Below are positions 1-9,097 of a DNA stretch of 46,104 nucleotides, one piece after another (within the stretch, counting starts at the first letter, position 1; each line of letters starts with the position of its first letter). A program made the translations under genes and the position numbers. The stretch is from Magnetococcales bacterium WMHbinv6 (GTDB lineage Bacteria; Pseudomonadota; Magnetococcia; Magnetococcales; Magnetaquicoccaceae), in contig PDZV01000032.1 of assembly GCA_002753135.1 (NCBI GenBank), positions 1 through 46,104 on the forward strand. The letters are read 5' to 3'. The notes under the pieces were generated by a model that saw nothing but the letters and a program-made list of their open reading frames with translations, did no database searches and was not told where the DNA came from.

Positions 1-14
1 TCGGGGGTGGGGGG

Positions 15-2738
15 ATGTCGGCATTTATTCGACTTAAATTAAGAACAAAATTTTTGATCATGTTGCTGGTCCCTCTCTGGGGCCTGATCTGGTTCGGCGG
101 CTGGCGTATTTGGGATGGCTACAATACCAATGTACGCATGATCCAGGTGCGCGACATTGCCGAGTTGGCAGCTCATGTGGGTGCGTTGGTGCATGAGGTG
201 CAAAAAGAGCGCGGCATGAGTGTGGGCTTTGTTGGCAGCAAAGGCAGCAAATTTCGTGACAACCTGCAGCCGCAACGCAAAGAGAGTGATCGTCGTCTGA
301 CCGTACTGCAAGAACGGTGGCAGGGTTTTGATCGTGCTTTGTTCGACGACGAATCGCGCCGCAACATGGAAAAGGCTCTGCAGCAGTTGCGTCAACTGGC
401 CAATACCCGGCAGGAGGTTGATGGTCTGCATATCGATTGGCAAGCGGTGTTTGGCTATTACACGCTGATCAATCAAAGCCTGTTGCAGGCGATGGATGGC
501 GTGGCCAAGCTGGCGCAGGGCAATGTCCGTTTTCTGGCTGAGGGGTATGTGCATCTGGTGGTCGGCAAGGAACAGGCTGGGCAGGAACGGGCCCTGTTGT
601 CGAACACCTTTGCCCGCAACGCTTTTGCATCGGGAGTCTATCGACAGCTGTCGGTATTGGCGGCACGGCAGGAAGAGTCGTTGCATCGTTTCTTGCTCAT
701 GGTGCCGGAAGAGCGGGAGAATGTACAGCGGCGGATGAAAGAGGAGGCCTTTGTTCAGGTGGAAAACCTGCGGGAGAAGGCGCTTTCGACCAACGGCGTA
801 TTGAACAGCGGCGACAAATTGGGTGTGGAGGCAACGGAATGGTTTCAGACTTCCACCCGTCGGATCGATCTGTTGCGTGAGATAGAGGAGAGGGTCACTG
901 ACTCCTTGATGCAACGGGCCGAAGGGATGGCGAGGGATGCGCAATTTGATTTTTGGCTTTATATGGGGGTGACGCTGCTGATGACCCTGGGTGCCTCCTG
1001 GCTGGGTATCGTGATCTCCCGCGAGGTACTGGGGCAGGTTGGTGGCGAACCGGCAACGGTGATGAGCCTGGTGCAGGAGGTGGCGCAAGGCAACCTGTTG
1101 CTGGGCAGTCAGCGGCAGGCGGGTGAGGGTATTTATGGTGCCATGCTGGGTATGGCGCGTGATTTGGCGTCAATCATGCGGGGTATTGCCCGTGAAGGGG
1201 CCACGCTGCTGGCGGTGGTGGAGACCTCGTCGGCGATCAAGGAACGTTTGAACAGTGATGCCAAAGGAATTCGCGACACGGTCAATCAGGTCTCTGCCGC
1301 CAATAATCGGGTGGATGAACGCATCACCGAGATGCGCGGCGGTTTGGATCAGGTCGGCGAGGCCCTGGAAGAGATTCGGCAACGGGGTGAGCAGCTTTCC
1401 AATAATATGAGTACGATTGCTGCTGCGACCGATCAGACTTCGCAGAATGTGGTGACCGTGGCCTCGGCTGCAACCGAAATGACCGCATTGATCGAAGGGG
1501 TGAATCGCAACTTGGGGCAGATGCGCGATGCGGTGCAAGATGTTTCGGATAATATGCGACAGATGTTGAAGTCGCAGGAGGATGTGCGCCACTGCAGTGA
1601 AAATGCCCGTCAGGAGTCGGAACGGGCGGGCAAACAGGCCATGGGTACGCGGGAGGTGATGAAGCAGTTGGCACACGCCACGCGGGAGATTGGCAAGGTG
1701 ATCACGGTGATTCGCAGCATTGCCGATCAGACCAATTTATTGGCCTTGAATGCCTCGATTGAAGCGGCGGGTGCCGGGGCGGCGGGCAAAGGGTTTGCGG
1801 TGGTGGCCAACGAGGTGAAGGCGCTGGCGCGGCAATCTTCCGAGGCGACCCGTTTGATTCAACAGCGGGTGGAGGAGATTCAACGCAGTTCCGGTGCGGT
1901 GGAGGCGGTGGTCGGCGAGGTGGTTGCCATCATCGGTGGGGTATCGCGCCTGAATGACGAAATTTTATCGGCAGTGCAGGGACAGGATACGCTGGTTCGC
2001 AATATCTCCTCGGCCATGGAAGGGGTGTCGGGAGCAGCACAAGAGGTGACGCGCAGTGCCGATGAAATGGAGTTTGCGGCCCAGGAGGTGGCCCGTTCCA
2101 CCCATGAGGTCTCTTCGGGCAGCGTGGAGATTGCCCGCTCGGTGAGCGATGTGGCGCAGGCGGCCAAGGATACGGAACGGGCCATTCGGGCAGCCAGTCA
2201 GGGAGCCGTCTCTGCCCGCCATTTGGGCGAAAAACTCTATCAGGAGACGGTACGGGTCAAGCAGTTGGGGGAAGAGTCGTTGATGCTGGTCACCATGATG
2301 GATGATTCGGTACACATGGATAAGCAGATGAACAGCATGGTCATGGCCGCCAGTCATGCCCTGGAAAAGGCCCGTTCCGGCTTGACCATTGAAACGGCGG
2401 CCTTTGATTTGGCCAAAGTGAAAAAGGCCCATTTGGATTGGTTGCTGCGTCTGCATCAAATTATCGGTGGCCGGATGACCATGAAGCCGGAAGAGGTGAG
2501 CAGTGGCCGCGATTGTGCCTTGGGGAAATGGTATTATTCGGAAGGAGAACAGCGTTTCGGCCATCTGCCGATGTTTGTTGAAATGGGGCGGGTCCATCTG
2601 CAGGTACATGAAACCGCACGGCATATTGTGACCTTGATGCAATCCGGCCAAGCGGAGGAGGCCATCAACCGTTTGCACGAGTTTGATCGCCTGCGCGAAG
2701 AGCTGTTCCGCTTGTTGGATCAACTGTTTATGGTGTAA
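15..2738 (+). CDS. Methyl-accepting chemotaxis protein with NIT and CZB domains
   Basis: Inner-membrane chemoreceptor that would signal to CheA/CheW. Residues about 10-33 form the first membrane segment. Residues about 50-295 match a NIT (nitrate/nitrite sensing) domain, with the typical [10 protein letters not shown] start. A second membrane segment (about 311-333) is followed by a HAMP-like stretch with GGEPA. The cytoplasmic signalling hairpin near residues 570-600 contains [15 protein letters not shown] and [13 protein letters not shown]. The C-terminus (about 800-907) is a chemoreceptor zinc-binding (CZB) domain, with a His in AHLDW, Cys in DCALGKW, and later His residues. The ATG at 15 directly precedes the first membrane segment. 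The 3' end overlaps nfo on the other strand by 11 bp. Nitrate or nitrite as ligand is inferred from the NIT family only. Confidence 0.93.
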   Translation: MSAFIRLKLRTKFLIMLLVPLWGLIWFGGWRIWDGYNTNVRMIQVRDIAELAAHVGALVHEVQKERGMSVGFVGSKGSKFRDNLQPQRKESDRRLTVLQERWQGFDRALFDDESRRNMEKALQQLRQLANTRQEVDGLHIDWQAVFGYYTLINQSLLQAMDGVAKLAQGNVRFLAEGYVHLVVGKEQAGQERALLSNTFARNAFASGVYRQLSVLAARQEESLHRFLLMVPEERENVQRRMKEEAFVQVENLREKALSTNGVLNSGDKLGVEATEWFQTSTRRIDLLREIEERVTDSLMQRAEGMARDAQFDFWLYMGVTLLMTLGASWLGIVISREVLGQVGGEPATVMSLVQEVAQGNLLLGSQRQAGEGIYGAMLGMARDLASIMRGIAREGATLLAVVETSSAIKERLNSDAKGIRDTVNQVSAANNRVDERITEMRGGLDQVGEALEEIRQRGEQLSNNMSTIAAATDQTSQNVVTVASAATEMTALIEGVNRNLGQMRDAVQDVSDNMRQMLKSQEDVRHCSENARQESERAGKQAMGTREVMKQLAHATREIGKVITVIRSIADQTNLLALNASIEAAGAGAAGKGFAVVANEVKALARQSSEATRLIQQRVEEIQRSSGAVEAVVGEVVAIIGGVSRLNDEILSAVQGQDTLVRNISSAMEGVSGAAQEVTRSADEMEFAAQEVARSTHEVSSGSVEIARSVSDVAQAAKDTERAIRAASQGAVSARHLGEKLYQETVRVKQLGEESLMLVTMMDDSVHMDKQMNSMVMAASHALEKARSGLTIETAAFDLAKVKKAHLDWLLRLHQIIGGRMTMKPEEVSSGRDCALGKWYYSEGEQRFGHLPMFVEMGRVHLQVHETARHIVTLMQSGQAEEAINRLHEFDRLREELFRLLDQLFMV

Positions 2739-3603
2739 CAGCGGGGGGTGTCTCTTCTTTGTTTTCGATCAGGCTGTAGAGCAGGCGAATCTCTTCTGGC
2801 CAGAGGGTTTCGTCGATGGTTTCCAGAATCAGGGGAATCTCCTCCAGGTGCGGATCGTTGACGATGCAGCGGAAGGGAGAGAGGCCCAATTTGCCTTTAC
2901 CTAAACTTTCGTGGCGATCAACCCGACTGCCCAAATCCGGTTTGGAGTCGTTGAGGTGCATCCCTTTGAGGTGGCGATAGCCGACGATACGCTCAAATTG
3001 GGCAAAAAAGTGCTGATAGCCTTCCGGGGTGCGCAGATCATAGCCGGCGGTGAAGGCGTGGCAGGTGTCGATGCAGACGCCGATGCGCGTTTGATCTTCA
3101 ACCCGGTCGATCAGTTCGGCCAGATGTTCCAGTTTGTAGCCCAGGTTGGAACCCTGTCCGGCGGTATTTTCAATGACGGCGGTGACTCCTTCGGTGGCGT
3201 CGAGGGCGCGGTTGAGGGCTTCGCCGATGCGGTCAAGGCAGGTTTCTTCTGAGATAAGGCGCAGATGGCTGCCAGGATGAAAATTGAGCAGCGGCAGGCC
3301 CAGTTGCTGGCAGCGGCGCATTTCATCGATAAAAGCGTGCAGGGATTTTTGCCAGGCATCCGGGTCGGGATTGCCAAGATTGATCAGGTAGCCGTCGTGC
3401 GGCAGCAGGTGTTGCGGCTGGAAAGCGTGCGCCTCCATATTGGCACGAAATCGTTCCACCTGAGCCGAAGACAAAGGAGCGGCTTGCCATTGCCGTTGAT
3501 TTTTGGTGAACAGGGCAAAGGCTCTGGCACCGATAGCGGCGGCGTTGAGTGGCGCATTTTCGATACCGCCGGCGATGCTGACATGGGCACCGATACGTTT
3601 CAT
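2728..3603 (-). CDS. nfo: Endonuclease IV (AP endonuclease)
   Basis: Zn-dependent AP endonuclease of base excision repair, which cuts 5' of abasic sites. The 291-residue protein is close to the family norm (about 280-300). It shows the family signatures: GAHVSIAGG at the N-terminus, [39 protein letters not shown] and DRHESLGKG, which together supply the metal-binding His, Glu and Asp residues. It is last in a minus-strand gene group and starts 10 bp after the Lys-rich ORF ends. The SD sequence before its ATG is weak, so coupling to the upstream gene is likely. Its 3' end overlaps the convergent chemoreceptor gene. Confidence 0.96.
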   Translation of the reverse strand: MKRIGAHVSIAGGIENAPLNAAAIGARAFALFTKNQRQWQAAPLSSAQVERFRANMEAHAFQPQHLLPHDGYLINLGNPDPDAWQKSLHAFIDEMRRCQQLGLPLLNFHPGSHLRLISEETCLDRIGEALNRALDATEGVTAVIENTAGQGSNLGYKLEHLAELIDRVEDQTRIGVCIDTCHAFTAGYDLRTPEGYQHFFAQFERIVGYRHLKGMHLNDSKPDLGSRVDRHESLGKGKLGLSPFRCIVNDPHLEEIPLILETIDETLWPEEIRLLYSLIENKEETPPAVTP

Positions 3604-3613
3604 CGCTGGTGCA

Positions 3614-4003
3614 TTATCTCTTTTTGCCGGATGATTTTTTCGGATCCGGTTTTTTTTTGTTTGCGGTTGCTTTTTTCTCCGTTATCGCATGTTGGCAGGC
3701 GGCTTTTTCCTGTTTGACGGTGGGCAGCATGCTGTCGATCATGCTTTCAAACTCATCCACAATGTTGCTGGTGGTTTGTGCGATGCGGGCAGCCGCCAGT
3801 TTGGCCGACTTTTTTGTCGAGGCCCGTTTGGCTTTCACCGGTTGTTCCTGTTCCAGCGAGACGGCCAGATGGTCCTGGAAGAGCTGTTCTTCCACTTTCG
3901 CCGCTTTGCTGAGAGAGGGAGCGCTTTTTGTGGGCCGTGCGGCAGAGGTGGCCGAATCGGAGGCGGTGGCAAACGGATTGGGATGGGCTTTTTGTTTTTT
4001 CAC
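3614..4003 (-). CDS. Lys/Ala-rich small protein of unknown function
   Basis: I do not recognise a family. The 129-residue product is strongly basic at both ends. A middle stretch of about 50 residues looks helical ([17 protein letters not shown] and [14 protein letters not shown]), and the C-terminal tail is Lys-rich ([14 protein letters not shown]), which suggests nucleic-acid or polyphosphate binding. The start is GTG, with AAGGA about 9 bp upstream. The gene sits 16 bp after the coiled-coil membrane protein gene and 10 bp before nfo, so it is probably cotranscribed with both. Function is unknown. Confidence 0.6.
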   Translation of the reverse strand: MKKQKAHPNPFATASDSATSAARPTKSAPSLSKAAKVEEQLFQDHLAVSLEQEQPVKAKRASTKKSAKLAAARIAQTTSNIVDEFESMIDSMLPTVKQEKAACQHAITEKKATANKKKPDPKKSSGKKR

Positions 4004-4019
4004 GGAGAGGATTCCTTAA

Positions 4020-4394
4020 TCAACGCAGGAACAGAGAGAGGATAACCAGAAACGAAAAGGCAATGACGCTGATCACGACACTGGAAAAAGCATCTTTTTT
4101 GACGTTGTCCATGCGTTTTTCCAGGGTATTGACCATGCGTCCCGATTCGGTGGCGGTATGGACGACCTCTTTGACTTTGCCCTGCAAACCCTCGAATTCG
4201 GCCAGCTTTCTCTTCATGCTGTCCTTTTCTTCTTTCTGGCCATCCAGCAGTTTATGGATGGTTTCCAGCAATTCATGCACATCGTTTTCCAACTGTTGGA
4301 TACGTTGTTCATGTTGGGTCAGGACATCGTGGGTTTGGCCGACATAGTGTTGCAAATGATCGACCTGTTCATAAACGGAGACTTCTTCTTCCAT
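4020..4394 (-). CDS. Coiled-coil protein with C-terminal membrane anchor
   Basis: Unknown family, 124 residues. Residues about 5-95 are heptad-rich coiled coil (for example HEQRIQQLENDVHELLETI). The last about 24 residues form one hydrophobic helix (SSVVISVIAFSFLVILSLF) ending in LR, so it looks like a tail-anchored inner-membrane protein with a cytoplasmic coiled coil. I chose the ATG at 4394 because AAAGGTG lies about 7 bp upstream; an open frame extends 11 codons further. It lies between mobA (36-bp gap) and the Lys-rich gene (16-bp gap), in the same minus-strand group. Confidence 0.65.
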   Translation of the reverse strand: MEEEVSVYEQVDHLQHYVGQTHDVLTQHEQRIQQLENDVHELLETIHKLLDGQKEEKDSMKRKLAEFEGLQGKVKEVVHTATESGRMVNTLEKRMDNVKKDAFSSVVISVIAFSFLVILSLFLR

Positions 4395-4430
4395 GGTTGA
4401 ACACCTTTGCTGACGGGAAAACGGCACAGT

Positions 4431-5081
4431 TCAAGGGGGATCATTGCCCTGAAGTTGCGCATACAAAGCCTCAGCGAGTTGCAAATCGGAAGGCTGGTTG
4501 ATATTAAAGAAAGGGTCTGTCCACCCATCCTGTCGACTGAAGGATACCCGATGATGGGGGTGTTGTGCAAACCAGTCGCGCAAAGAACGGATACCTTGTT
4601 GCAAGGCAGTACGCAAGGGTTGTACCAGGGAACGATGCCAGAGTGCCACGACATAGTGACATTGTCCGGCGCTGCAGGCAACGGCGAGGGCCGGAGGTGG
4701 TTGTTCAGGCAGGGGTTGGCGCAGTTGCCGGAGCAGATCCCGGGGTAAAAACGGGAGGTCAACGGCCACGGAGAGAATCCAGTTGGCGTTGCTGTGCTGG
4801 AAGGCGGCTTCAATCCCGGCCAGTGGTCCCGAATAATCGGATTGCAGATCGGCGATTACCGGCAGACCGAAGGTGGCAAAACGTTGCGGATCACCATTGG
4901 CGCTGAGCAAAATGTGCGGCACCTGGGGGGTGAGACGTTCCAGAACATGGCACAACAGGGGGCGTCCGGCCAAAGGCAACAGGGCCTTGTCGGCATATCC
5001 CATGCGTCGACCCTGACCGCCGGCCAGCACCAGACCGATGAGGGAACCCTGGGTGAATGGATCGGGAGCGTGCGTAGTCAT
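4431..5081 (-). CDS. mobA: Molybdenum cofactor guanylyltransferase MobA
   Basis: Transfers GMP from GTP to molybdopterin-Mo to make the MGD cofactor used by enzymes such as nitrate reductase and formate dehydrogenase. The N-terminus has the nucleotidyltransferase signature LVLAGGQGRRMG followed by DKAL. ADLQSDYSGPLAGIEAA and VDLPFLP (metal-binding Asp) also match the family, and FFNINQPSDL closes the fold. From the ATG at 5081 the protein is 216 residues, typical for MobA (about 190-215). The open frame runs 57 codons further upstream, but that stretch has no family similarity. It is first of a minus-strand group leading to nfo, and no MobB is adjacent. Confidence 0.92.
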   Translation of the reverse strand: MTTHAPDPFTQGSLIGLVLAGGQGRRMGYADKALLPLAGRPLLCHVLERLTPQVPHILLSANGDPQRFATFGLPVIADLQSDYSGPLAGIEAAFQHSNANWILSVAVDLPFLPRDLLRQLRQPLPEQPPPALAVACSAGQCHYVVALWHRSLVQPLRTALQQGIRSLRDWFAQHPHHRVSFSRQDGWTDPFFNINQPSDLQLAEALYAQLQGNDPP

Positions 5082-5272
5082 AGCACACCAAAAAGCACAT
5101 TTTGCTCGGAAAAGCAAGCCGCTGTACGGTGTGAGAAGAGGGCGAAAAGCGCAATTGGCCAGATGGCAGATCATCTCTCTACCTGCTGCGGGTGGCTGGC
5201 TTTTTTCCCAGAGGAAAATAAACCATATTGCCCAGGACTTTTGCACAGACAATAGGAGGTATAATAAGGATT

Positions 5273-5374
5273 ATGGAGTCGTTAAACACATTCTGGATTG
5301 TCGGTATCATCCTCAACGTGGTATTGACCGGGTTGGCGATTTTATGGCTTATCAAACAGAAGGGTAAAGAGTGA
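5273..5374 (+). CDS. 33-residue single-pass membrane peptide
   Basis: A very short ORF, MESLNTFWIVGI then a hydrophobic run and a basic KQKGKE tail. It would be a single membrane helix with an N-out/C-in bias from the C-terminal lysines. AGGAGGT lies at 5254-5260 (about 12 bp before the ATG) and a closer AAGGA at 5266-5270. A TATAAT at 5260-5265 overlaps this region, so if it is a -10 element the message would be nearly leaderless. It is divergent from mobA with 191 bp between starts. No family recognised. Confidence 0.5.
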   Translation: MESLNTFWIVGIILNVVLTGLAILWLIKQKGKE

Positions 5375-5683
5375 CTGGCGTTGATTCGTTTTCTTGCGAT
5401 TGTGGATTTTTTTTTCAAGAAAATGAAATTTAATTTACTTATGATTCGGGATGTGTATTATGTTGCTTGGGGTTGGTTGATGGCGATTCATGGGCGGCAA
5501 GTTTTTCATAGCATGAATAGCAGTCACCCCGGACAGTTGGGTGCGTAATGGTAGGAGATTGAGCCGTTTCCATTGCCGATTGATTCATCGCTTATTATAC
5601 CTGCTGAGGTGAGGGCAAGCGGATTCCCACCAGAGCAATCAGGATTCTTTTCTTAGATCACATCATCAAGTGGAGGGTGTTGC
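5375..5683. other. AT-rich intergenic region upstream of the H-NS gene
   Basis: 309 bp without a supported gene. It contains long T and A tracts near 5405-5440 and presumably the promoter of the H-NS family gene. A 41-codon open frame (5423-5548) is present but lacks a convincing ribosome binding site and family similarity. Confidence 0.4.
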
Positions 5684-6055
5684 ATGGCCAAGGAGAAAAA
5701 AACAGGGACGGAACAGCAGAAGCTAGAGACAGCGATTGCCGAGTTATCTCTGGAAGAATTGGTGGCATTAAAGGCCAATGTGGAAGCGCTGATCAAACAG
5801 CGGCAACGGGAATACAAAAAAGAACTCTACAACCAGATGTTATCGATTGCACAGGTGGCGGGATTCGATTCGGTGGAGGCTTTTGTCTCCTCGCAAGGGC
5901 GCAGTCCGCGCAGTGACAAAGGGGTCCGCCTGCCGCCGAAATATTGTAACCCGGCGGATAACAAGCAGACCTGGTCCGGCAAAGGTCGCAAACCGGCCTG
6001 GGTGGTCTCGCATCTGCAACAGGGTGGCAAAATCGAGGAGCTGGAAATCGCTTGA
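5684..6055 (+). CDS. H-NS family histone-like nucleoid-structuring protein
   Basis: DNA-binding and bridging protein that typically silences AT-rich, horizontally acquired DNA. The 123-residue protein has an N-terminal helical oligomerisation part (about 1-60) and the H-NS C-terminal DNA-binding motif around residues 85-110: PPKYCNPADNKQTWSGKGRKP. Its WSGKGRKPAW corresponds to the family's (T/S)W-(T/S)-G-(R/K)-G-R-x-P core. A GGAGG lies 7 bp before the ATG. It is followed about 200 bp later by a strong intrinsic terminator. The AT-rich accessory arm of this window would be a natural target; that is inference. Confidence 0.9.
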   Translation: MAKEKKTGTEQQKLETAIAELSLEELVALKANVEALIKQRQREYKKELYNQMLSIAQVAGFDSVEAFVSSQGRSPRSDKGVRLPPKYCNPADNKQTWSGKGRKPAWVVSHLQQGGKIEELEIA

Positions 6056-6252
6056 TCGAGTAGACGGCAGACCGCCATGAGCGGTTCAAGTTGCCAGGAA
6101 GTGGGCAATTTGTCCCGGTATTGATATTGAAGGCTGCCTGTGGCAGCGCCTGGTCTCTGACTGACCGCTTGCAGCGAGGTTGGACCGGGAGATTGCGCAC
6201 GGACAGGAGAGGTATTTTTGCCAAGTTGGTAATATTTTCTGGAAATATTGCG

Positions 6253-6290
6253 GTGAGGAAGAGTATCATACCTCTTCCTCACTTTTTTTT
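6253..6290 (+). terminator. Rho-independent terminator after the H-NS gene
   Basis: Perfect 11-bp stem (GTGAGGAAGAG at 6253-6263 with CTCTTCCTCAC at 6272-6282), 8-nt loop, followed by eight T residues (6283-6290). It ends transcription from the H-NS gene before the diguanylate cyclase gene. The long 3' untranslated stretch (6056-6252) holds a smaller 6-bp hairpin near 6131-6146 and nothing else I can identify. Confidence 0.93.
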
Positions 6291-6400
6291 GTGGGGAAGG
6301 GACTCCGCTCTGCCTGTTGTCCCAGGATGGTTCGTGTAGCCGGGTACCGCTGGTGAATACGCTGGCACAACAGGTGGATAACGCATGACAGGAGCGCACG

Positions 6401-7294
6401 GTGGCGCATTTTGACAGTCACATTTCTACCGGAGAGGCCAGAGAGCTTCTTAATCGTTTGGAATTACTTACCCTTTACCATGACGATTGGTTGTCAGCCT
6501 TCATTCGGGCCATTGTCTGTGATGAGCCGTTGGATGCCGACTATTTTTCGGAAGATGCCCACCTGACCTGTCGCTTTGGTCAATGGTTGGATCAGGAAAT
6601 TCATGAATCATTACGACAGACAGCGATTGTCAGTGATATTCGTTTGATTCATCGCAGCATGCACCGTGCTTATCGTAACCTGTTTCTGGTCTGGCAACAA
6701 AATCGGCGTCTTTCTGCCCTCGAATACGATGAAGCCAATGTAAAAAAGACTGCGTTTCAGTTGTCGGTCAGCACCTTGCAATTCATGATCTATGATTATC
6801 TGTTTCAGGTGGATCCGCTGACCAAAACCTTGAACCGGACCAAATTGCTTTCCACTTTGGAACGGGAACGGAATCGCATTTCCGAGACCGGAGAGCAGAG
6901 CGTGATCGTGATGGTGGATATTGATTATTTCAAAAAGATCAATGATACCTATGGTCATGTGGTCGGGGATACGGTATTGGTGCAGGTGGCGTTGTTTTTA
7001 TCCTCTTCGTTGCGTCCGATGGATATTACCTTTCGTTACGGCGGCGAAGAGTTTCTCGTTTATCTCCCCGGAGCCGGAGAAAAAGAGGCAGTTGCCATAT
7101 TGGAACGGATTCGCACCAGTCTGGTGGAAAACCGCATCATGATCGATGCCGGACGGGAGATTCATATCAGCGCCTCCTTTGGTGCCACGTTATTGGATCC
7201 GACGGCAGAGATTGCCTTTTCCATCGAAAAGGCCGATCGGGCGCTCTATAAAGCCAAACAGATGGGACGCAATCGGGTGGTTTGGCTGGATTAG
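6401..7294 (+). CDS. dgcZ: Zinc-sensing diguanylate cyclase (CZB-GGDEF, DgcZ-like)
   Basis: Makes cyclic di-GMP from two GTP. The N-terminal CZB domain has His27, Cys57 (in CRFGQW), His84 and His88. This spacing is identical to the zinc ligands His22, Cys52, His79 and His83 of E. coli DgcZ, and the length (297 residues) is also the same class. The C-terminal GGDEF domain has the active-site signature GGEEF near residues 211-215, with an RPMD (RxxD) inhibitory site five residues upstream, so product feedback is expected. The start is GTG with AGGAG 6 bp upstream. In DgcZ, bound zinc inhibits the enzyme, so zinc- or redox-dependent c-di-GMP control is the likely role here. Confidence 0.93.
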   Translation: MAHFDSHISTGEARELLNRLELLTLYHDDWLSAFIRAIVCDEPLDADYFSEDAHLTCRFGQWLDQEIHESLRQTAIVSDIRLIHRSMHRAYRNLFLVWQQNRRLSALEYDEANVKKTAFQLSVSTLQFMIYDYLFQVDPLTKTLNRTKLLSTLERERNRISETGEQSVIVMVDIDYFKKINDTYGHVVGDTVLVQVALFLSSSLRPMDITFRYGGEEFLVYLPGAGEKEAVAILERIRTSLVENRIMIDAGREIHISASFGATLLDPTAEIAFSIEKADRALYKAKQMGRNRVVWLD

Positions 7295-7349
7295 GGGGGG
7301 TGGGGTACTCCCCTGGTTGCCAGCGGATCCATGCAACGTTTTATAACGA

Positions 7350-7394
7350 TTCTGCCATCGGAAGCCAGTTCTTCCGATGGCAGAAAAATTTTCA
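7350..7394 (+). terminator. Probable terminator after the diguanylate cyclase gene
   Basis: Perfect 15-bp stem (7350-7364 with 7371-7385) with a 6-nt CCAGTT loop, followed by a short AAATTTT tract. The weak T-run makes it a less typical terminator than the one at 6253, but the stem is very stable and placed 55 bp after the stop codon. Confidence 0.65.
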
Positions 7395-7426
7395 GGGTAT
7401 ACAGCACACGATGGTTGACCAACCGA

Positions 7427-7740
7427 CGCTTAGGAGTCTGGCAAAAATAACTTGGGCATCTTGCTTGTCTTTTTCTCCTCCTGCGTCGTTGCAAAAACGT
7501 TTACATACTAGGGCGTGTTGACATTTGAGGCTCGGTGGCCTTCAGACAAGGCGCGGGGAGGCGAGCAGCGCAGCATACACGGTCGTATGTGAGCAGCGGA
7601 GCCTCCCCGCAACGCAGGATCAAGGCCTCCGAGGCCAAATGTCAACACGCCCTAAAAGTATGCGCACGTTTTTGCGTCTGGCAGGAGGAGCAAAATCCGG
7701 CGCAATCTGCACAAGTTATTTTCGCCAGGCTCCTTAAGCG
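7427..7740. repeat. Snap-back inverted repeat element (about 314 bp)
   Basis: The two halves are imperfect reverse complements over the whole length. The outer ends pair CGCTTAGGAGTCTGGC (from 7427) with the complement of GCCAGGCTCCTTAAGCG (ending 7740). Inner shared blocks include AAAATAACTTG, CTCCTCCTGC and GCAAAAACGT. The central 146 bp (7509-7654) is bounded by TAGGGCGTGTTGACATTTG and its exact complement. No transposase is encoded. This is the layout of a non-autonomous MITE-like or foldback element. Its right end supplies the last codons and stop of the metallophosphoesterase gene at 7734. Copy number elsewhere cannot be judged from one window. Confidence 0.75.
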
Positions 7741-8897
7741 GCGATCGGCATGGACTTCCCTTTACCCGTGCGGGATGTCTCTGGATATAGATCCTTGTTT
7801 CGTGTACCGATTTGTTTGCGGAGTTGTTTGCGCAAGGCTTTGACGCTGCCAGCCTGTCGCAAAATGTGCGGATTGATGAAGAGAGTATCGCCCTGCTGAC
7901 CCAGCAACATGCCGCCCCAACCGCATTGCCGGATGCGGTTGTCGTTGTTGACAAAACGGATTCCGGGAACTTCTTCAGGGAGTTCCTGATCATTTTGTAC
8001 GTCAGCGATGGGTTTGTGACCATGGATGACGGTACGAATACCCAACTCACGGAGAATGGCGGCAGTTTGCGCACCGCGCAGCTGACCGTTATAGGATTTC
8101 AGGGAATAATAATATTTCGGGCTTTTTATGTCGCCGATCAGGCGCATGCTGTGCGTTTCCCGAAACAGGGGAAAGTTGCCTGCAAAGAGCAGTTTATGTA
8201 ATCGGCTGTTCAGTTCGTGGCGCGGAATGCGTTCCCGTTGCAGCTGTTTGAGGATCATCAGCAGATCCAGGGTCGGATAGCCATGCAGGAACAGATACTC
8301 CTGGTCGATATGCAGCAGGGACTGGCGACGGATGAACGCCAGATCATCCGGGGTCAGTGCGGTACGCAATCCCTTGTCAGCCATCTGTAAAATCGCTAAT
8401 TCATGATTGCCGTTGAGCAGGAGCAGGCGGCAGGTGGGTGGTGCGGTCTCCTGCAGGCGTTTGAACCCGTCCAGAATGTAGGGGTTGGGATCCCATTTGT
8501 TGAGCCAGTCGCCGGTATGGATGACCTGGATATGGCGCAGTTCTGGAATCCAGGTGCCGTTCTGGTCGCAGAGACCGGCCAGCCAGAGGGTTTGCATGAC
8601 GGTACGCAGATCGTTATCGGTATCGGAGAGTATCAGTGTCCAGCGGTACGATTCTGGCATGGATTCTGCTTGCGCGACGATCTCTTCCGTGACAACGGGC
8701 AATGCCTCGGTCGCAAGGGGTGCGCTTGGTGCTGGTGGGGGTTGCTCCTCATCTTGCGGCGGGGAAGGTTTCTGCCAGAGTTGCTGCAGGGCGTCCTGAA
8801 AGCCCATTCGGATTCGTTCCCAGATGGTGCTGTTGTGCCATTCACCCTGCCAGGGCAGGGTAAAATCCGTTAATCCGGGTGCCATTGAAGCCAGCAT
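7734..8897 (-). CDS. PPP-type metallophosphoesterase, paralog 1
   Basis: Calcineurin-like phosphoesterase, probably a protein or nucleotide phosphatase. Motifs in order: SDTDND (about residue 90, in place of GDxHG), HTGDWLN (about 128, for GDxxDRG), NGNHE (about 160), LHGYP (about 204) and IHGHKP (about 291). The start is set to the ATG at 8897 because a perfect AAGGAGGT lies 5 bp upstream; the frame stays open 28 codons further but without a good SD. The N-terminal about 80 residues are Pro/Gln-rich and acidic, unlike the neighbour paralog. It is divergent from paralog 2 (9098). Its C-terminal codons lie in the inverted repeat element. Metal ligand His in motif I is replaced by Asp. Substrate is unknown. 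Confidence 0.82.
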   Translation of the reverse strand: MLASMAPGLTDFTLPWQGEWHNSTIWERIRMGFQDALQQLWQKPSPPQDEEQPPPAPSAPLATEALPVVTEEIVAQAESMPESYRWTLILSDTDNDLRTVMQTLWLAGLCDQNGTWIPELRHIQVIHTGDWLNKWDPNPYILDGFKRLQETAPPTCRLLLLNGNHELAILQMADKGLRTALTPDDLAFIRRQSLLHIDQEYLFLHGYPTLDLLMILKQLQRERIPRHELNSRLHKLLFAGNFPLFRETHSMRLIGDIKSPKYYYSLKSYNGQLRGAQTAAILRELGIRTVIHGHKPIADVQNDQELPEEVPGIRFVNNDNRIRQCGWGGMLLGQQGDTLFINPHILRQAGSVKALRKQLRKQIGTRNKDLYPETSRTGKGKSMPIAA

Positions 8898-9097
8898 GGT
8901 AACCTCCTTCGTTTTGACGCCTGGCGACGCAGCGTGGGATTCCATAACAGGAATGACCGACGCAACGTAATTGTGCATCATGTTGATTTTTCTTTTTTAA
9001 TTTTTTTGTATTGTCACGTTTGGCGTGTTCGCCTTGTGTCTGTTGCAGCAAGTTGCGTGCCGTCAACGGTTGTGATCAGCAAATGGGAAGCGCGCTT
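8898..9097. promoter_or_regulatory. Divergent control region between the two phosphoesterase genes
   Basis: 200-bp spacer between divergent paralogs with an AT-rich core (8980-9015, mostly T runs). Promoters for both genes must lie here, but I cannot assign -35/-10 pairs with confidence. Confidence 0.4.

Noticed and set aside
2683-2904. Plus-strand frame running from the chemoreceptor end into nfo
   Set aside because: Mostly antisense to nfo and lacking an SD.
5423-5548. 41-codon ORF between the membrane peptide and the H-NS gene
   Set aside because: No convincing SD, no recognised family, lies in an AT-rich promoter region; could not be supported.
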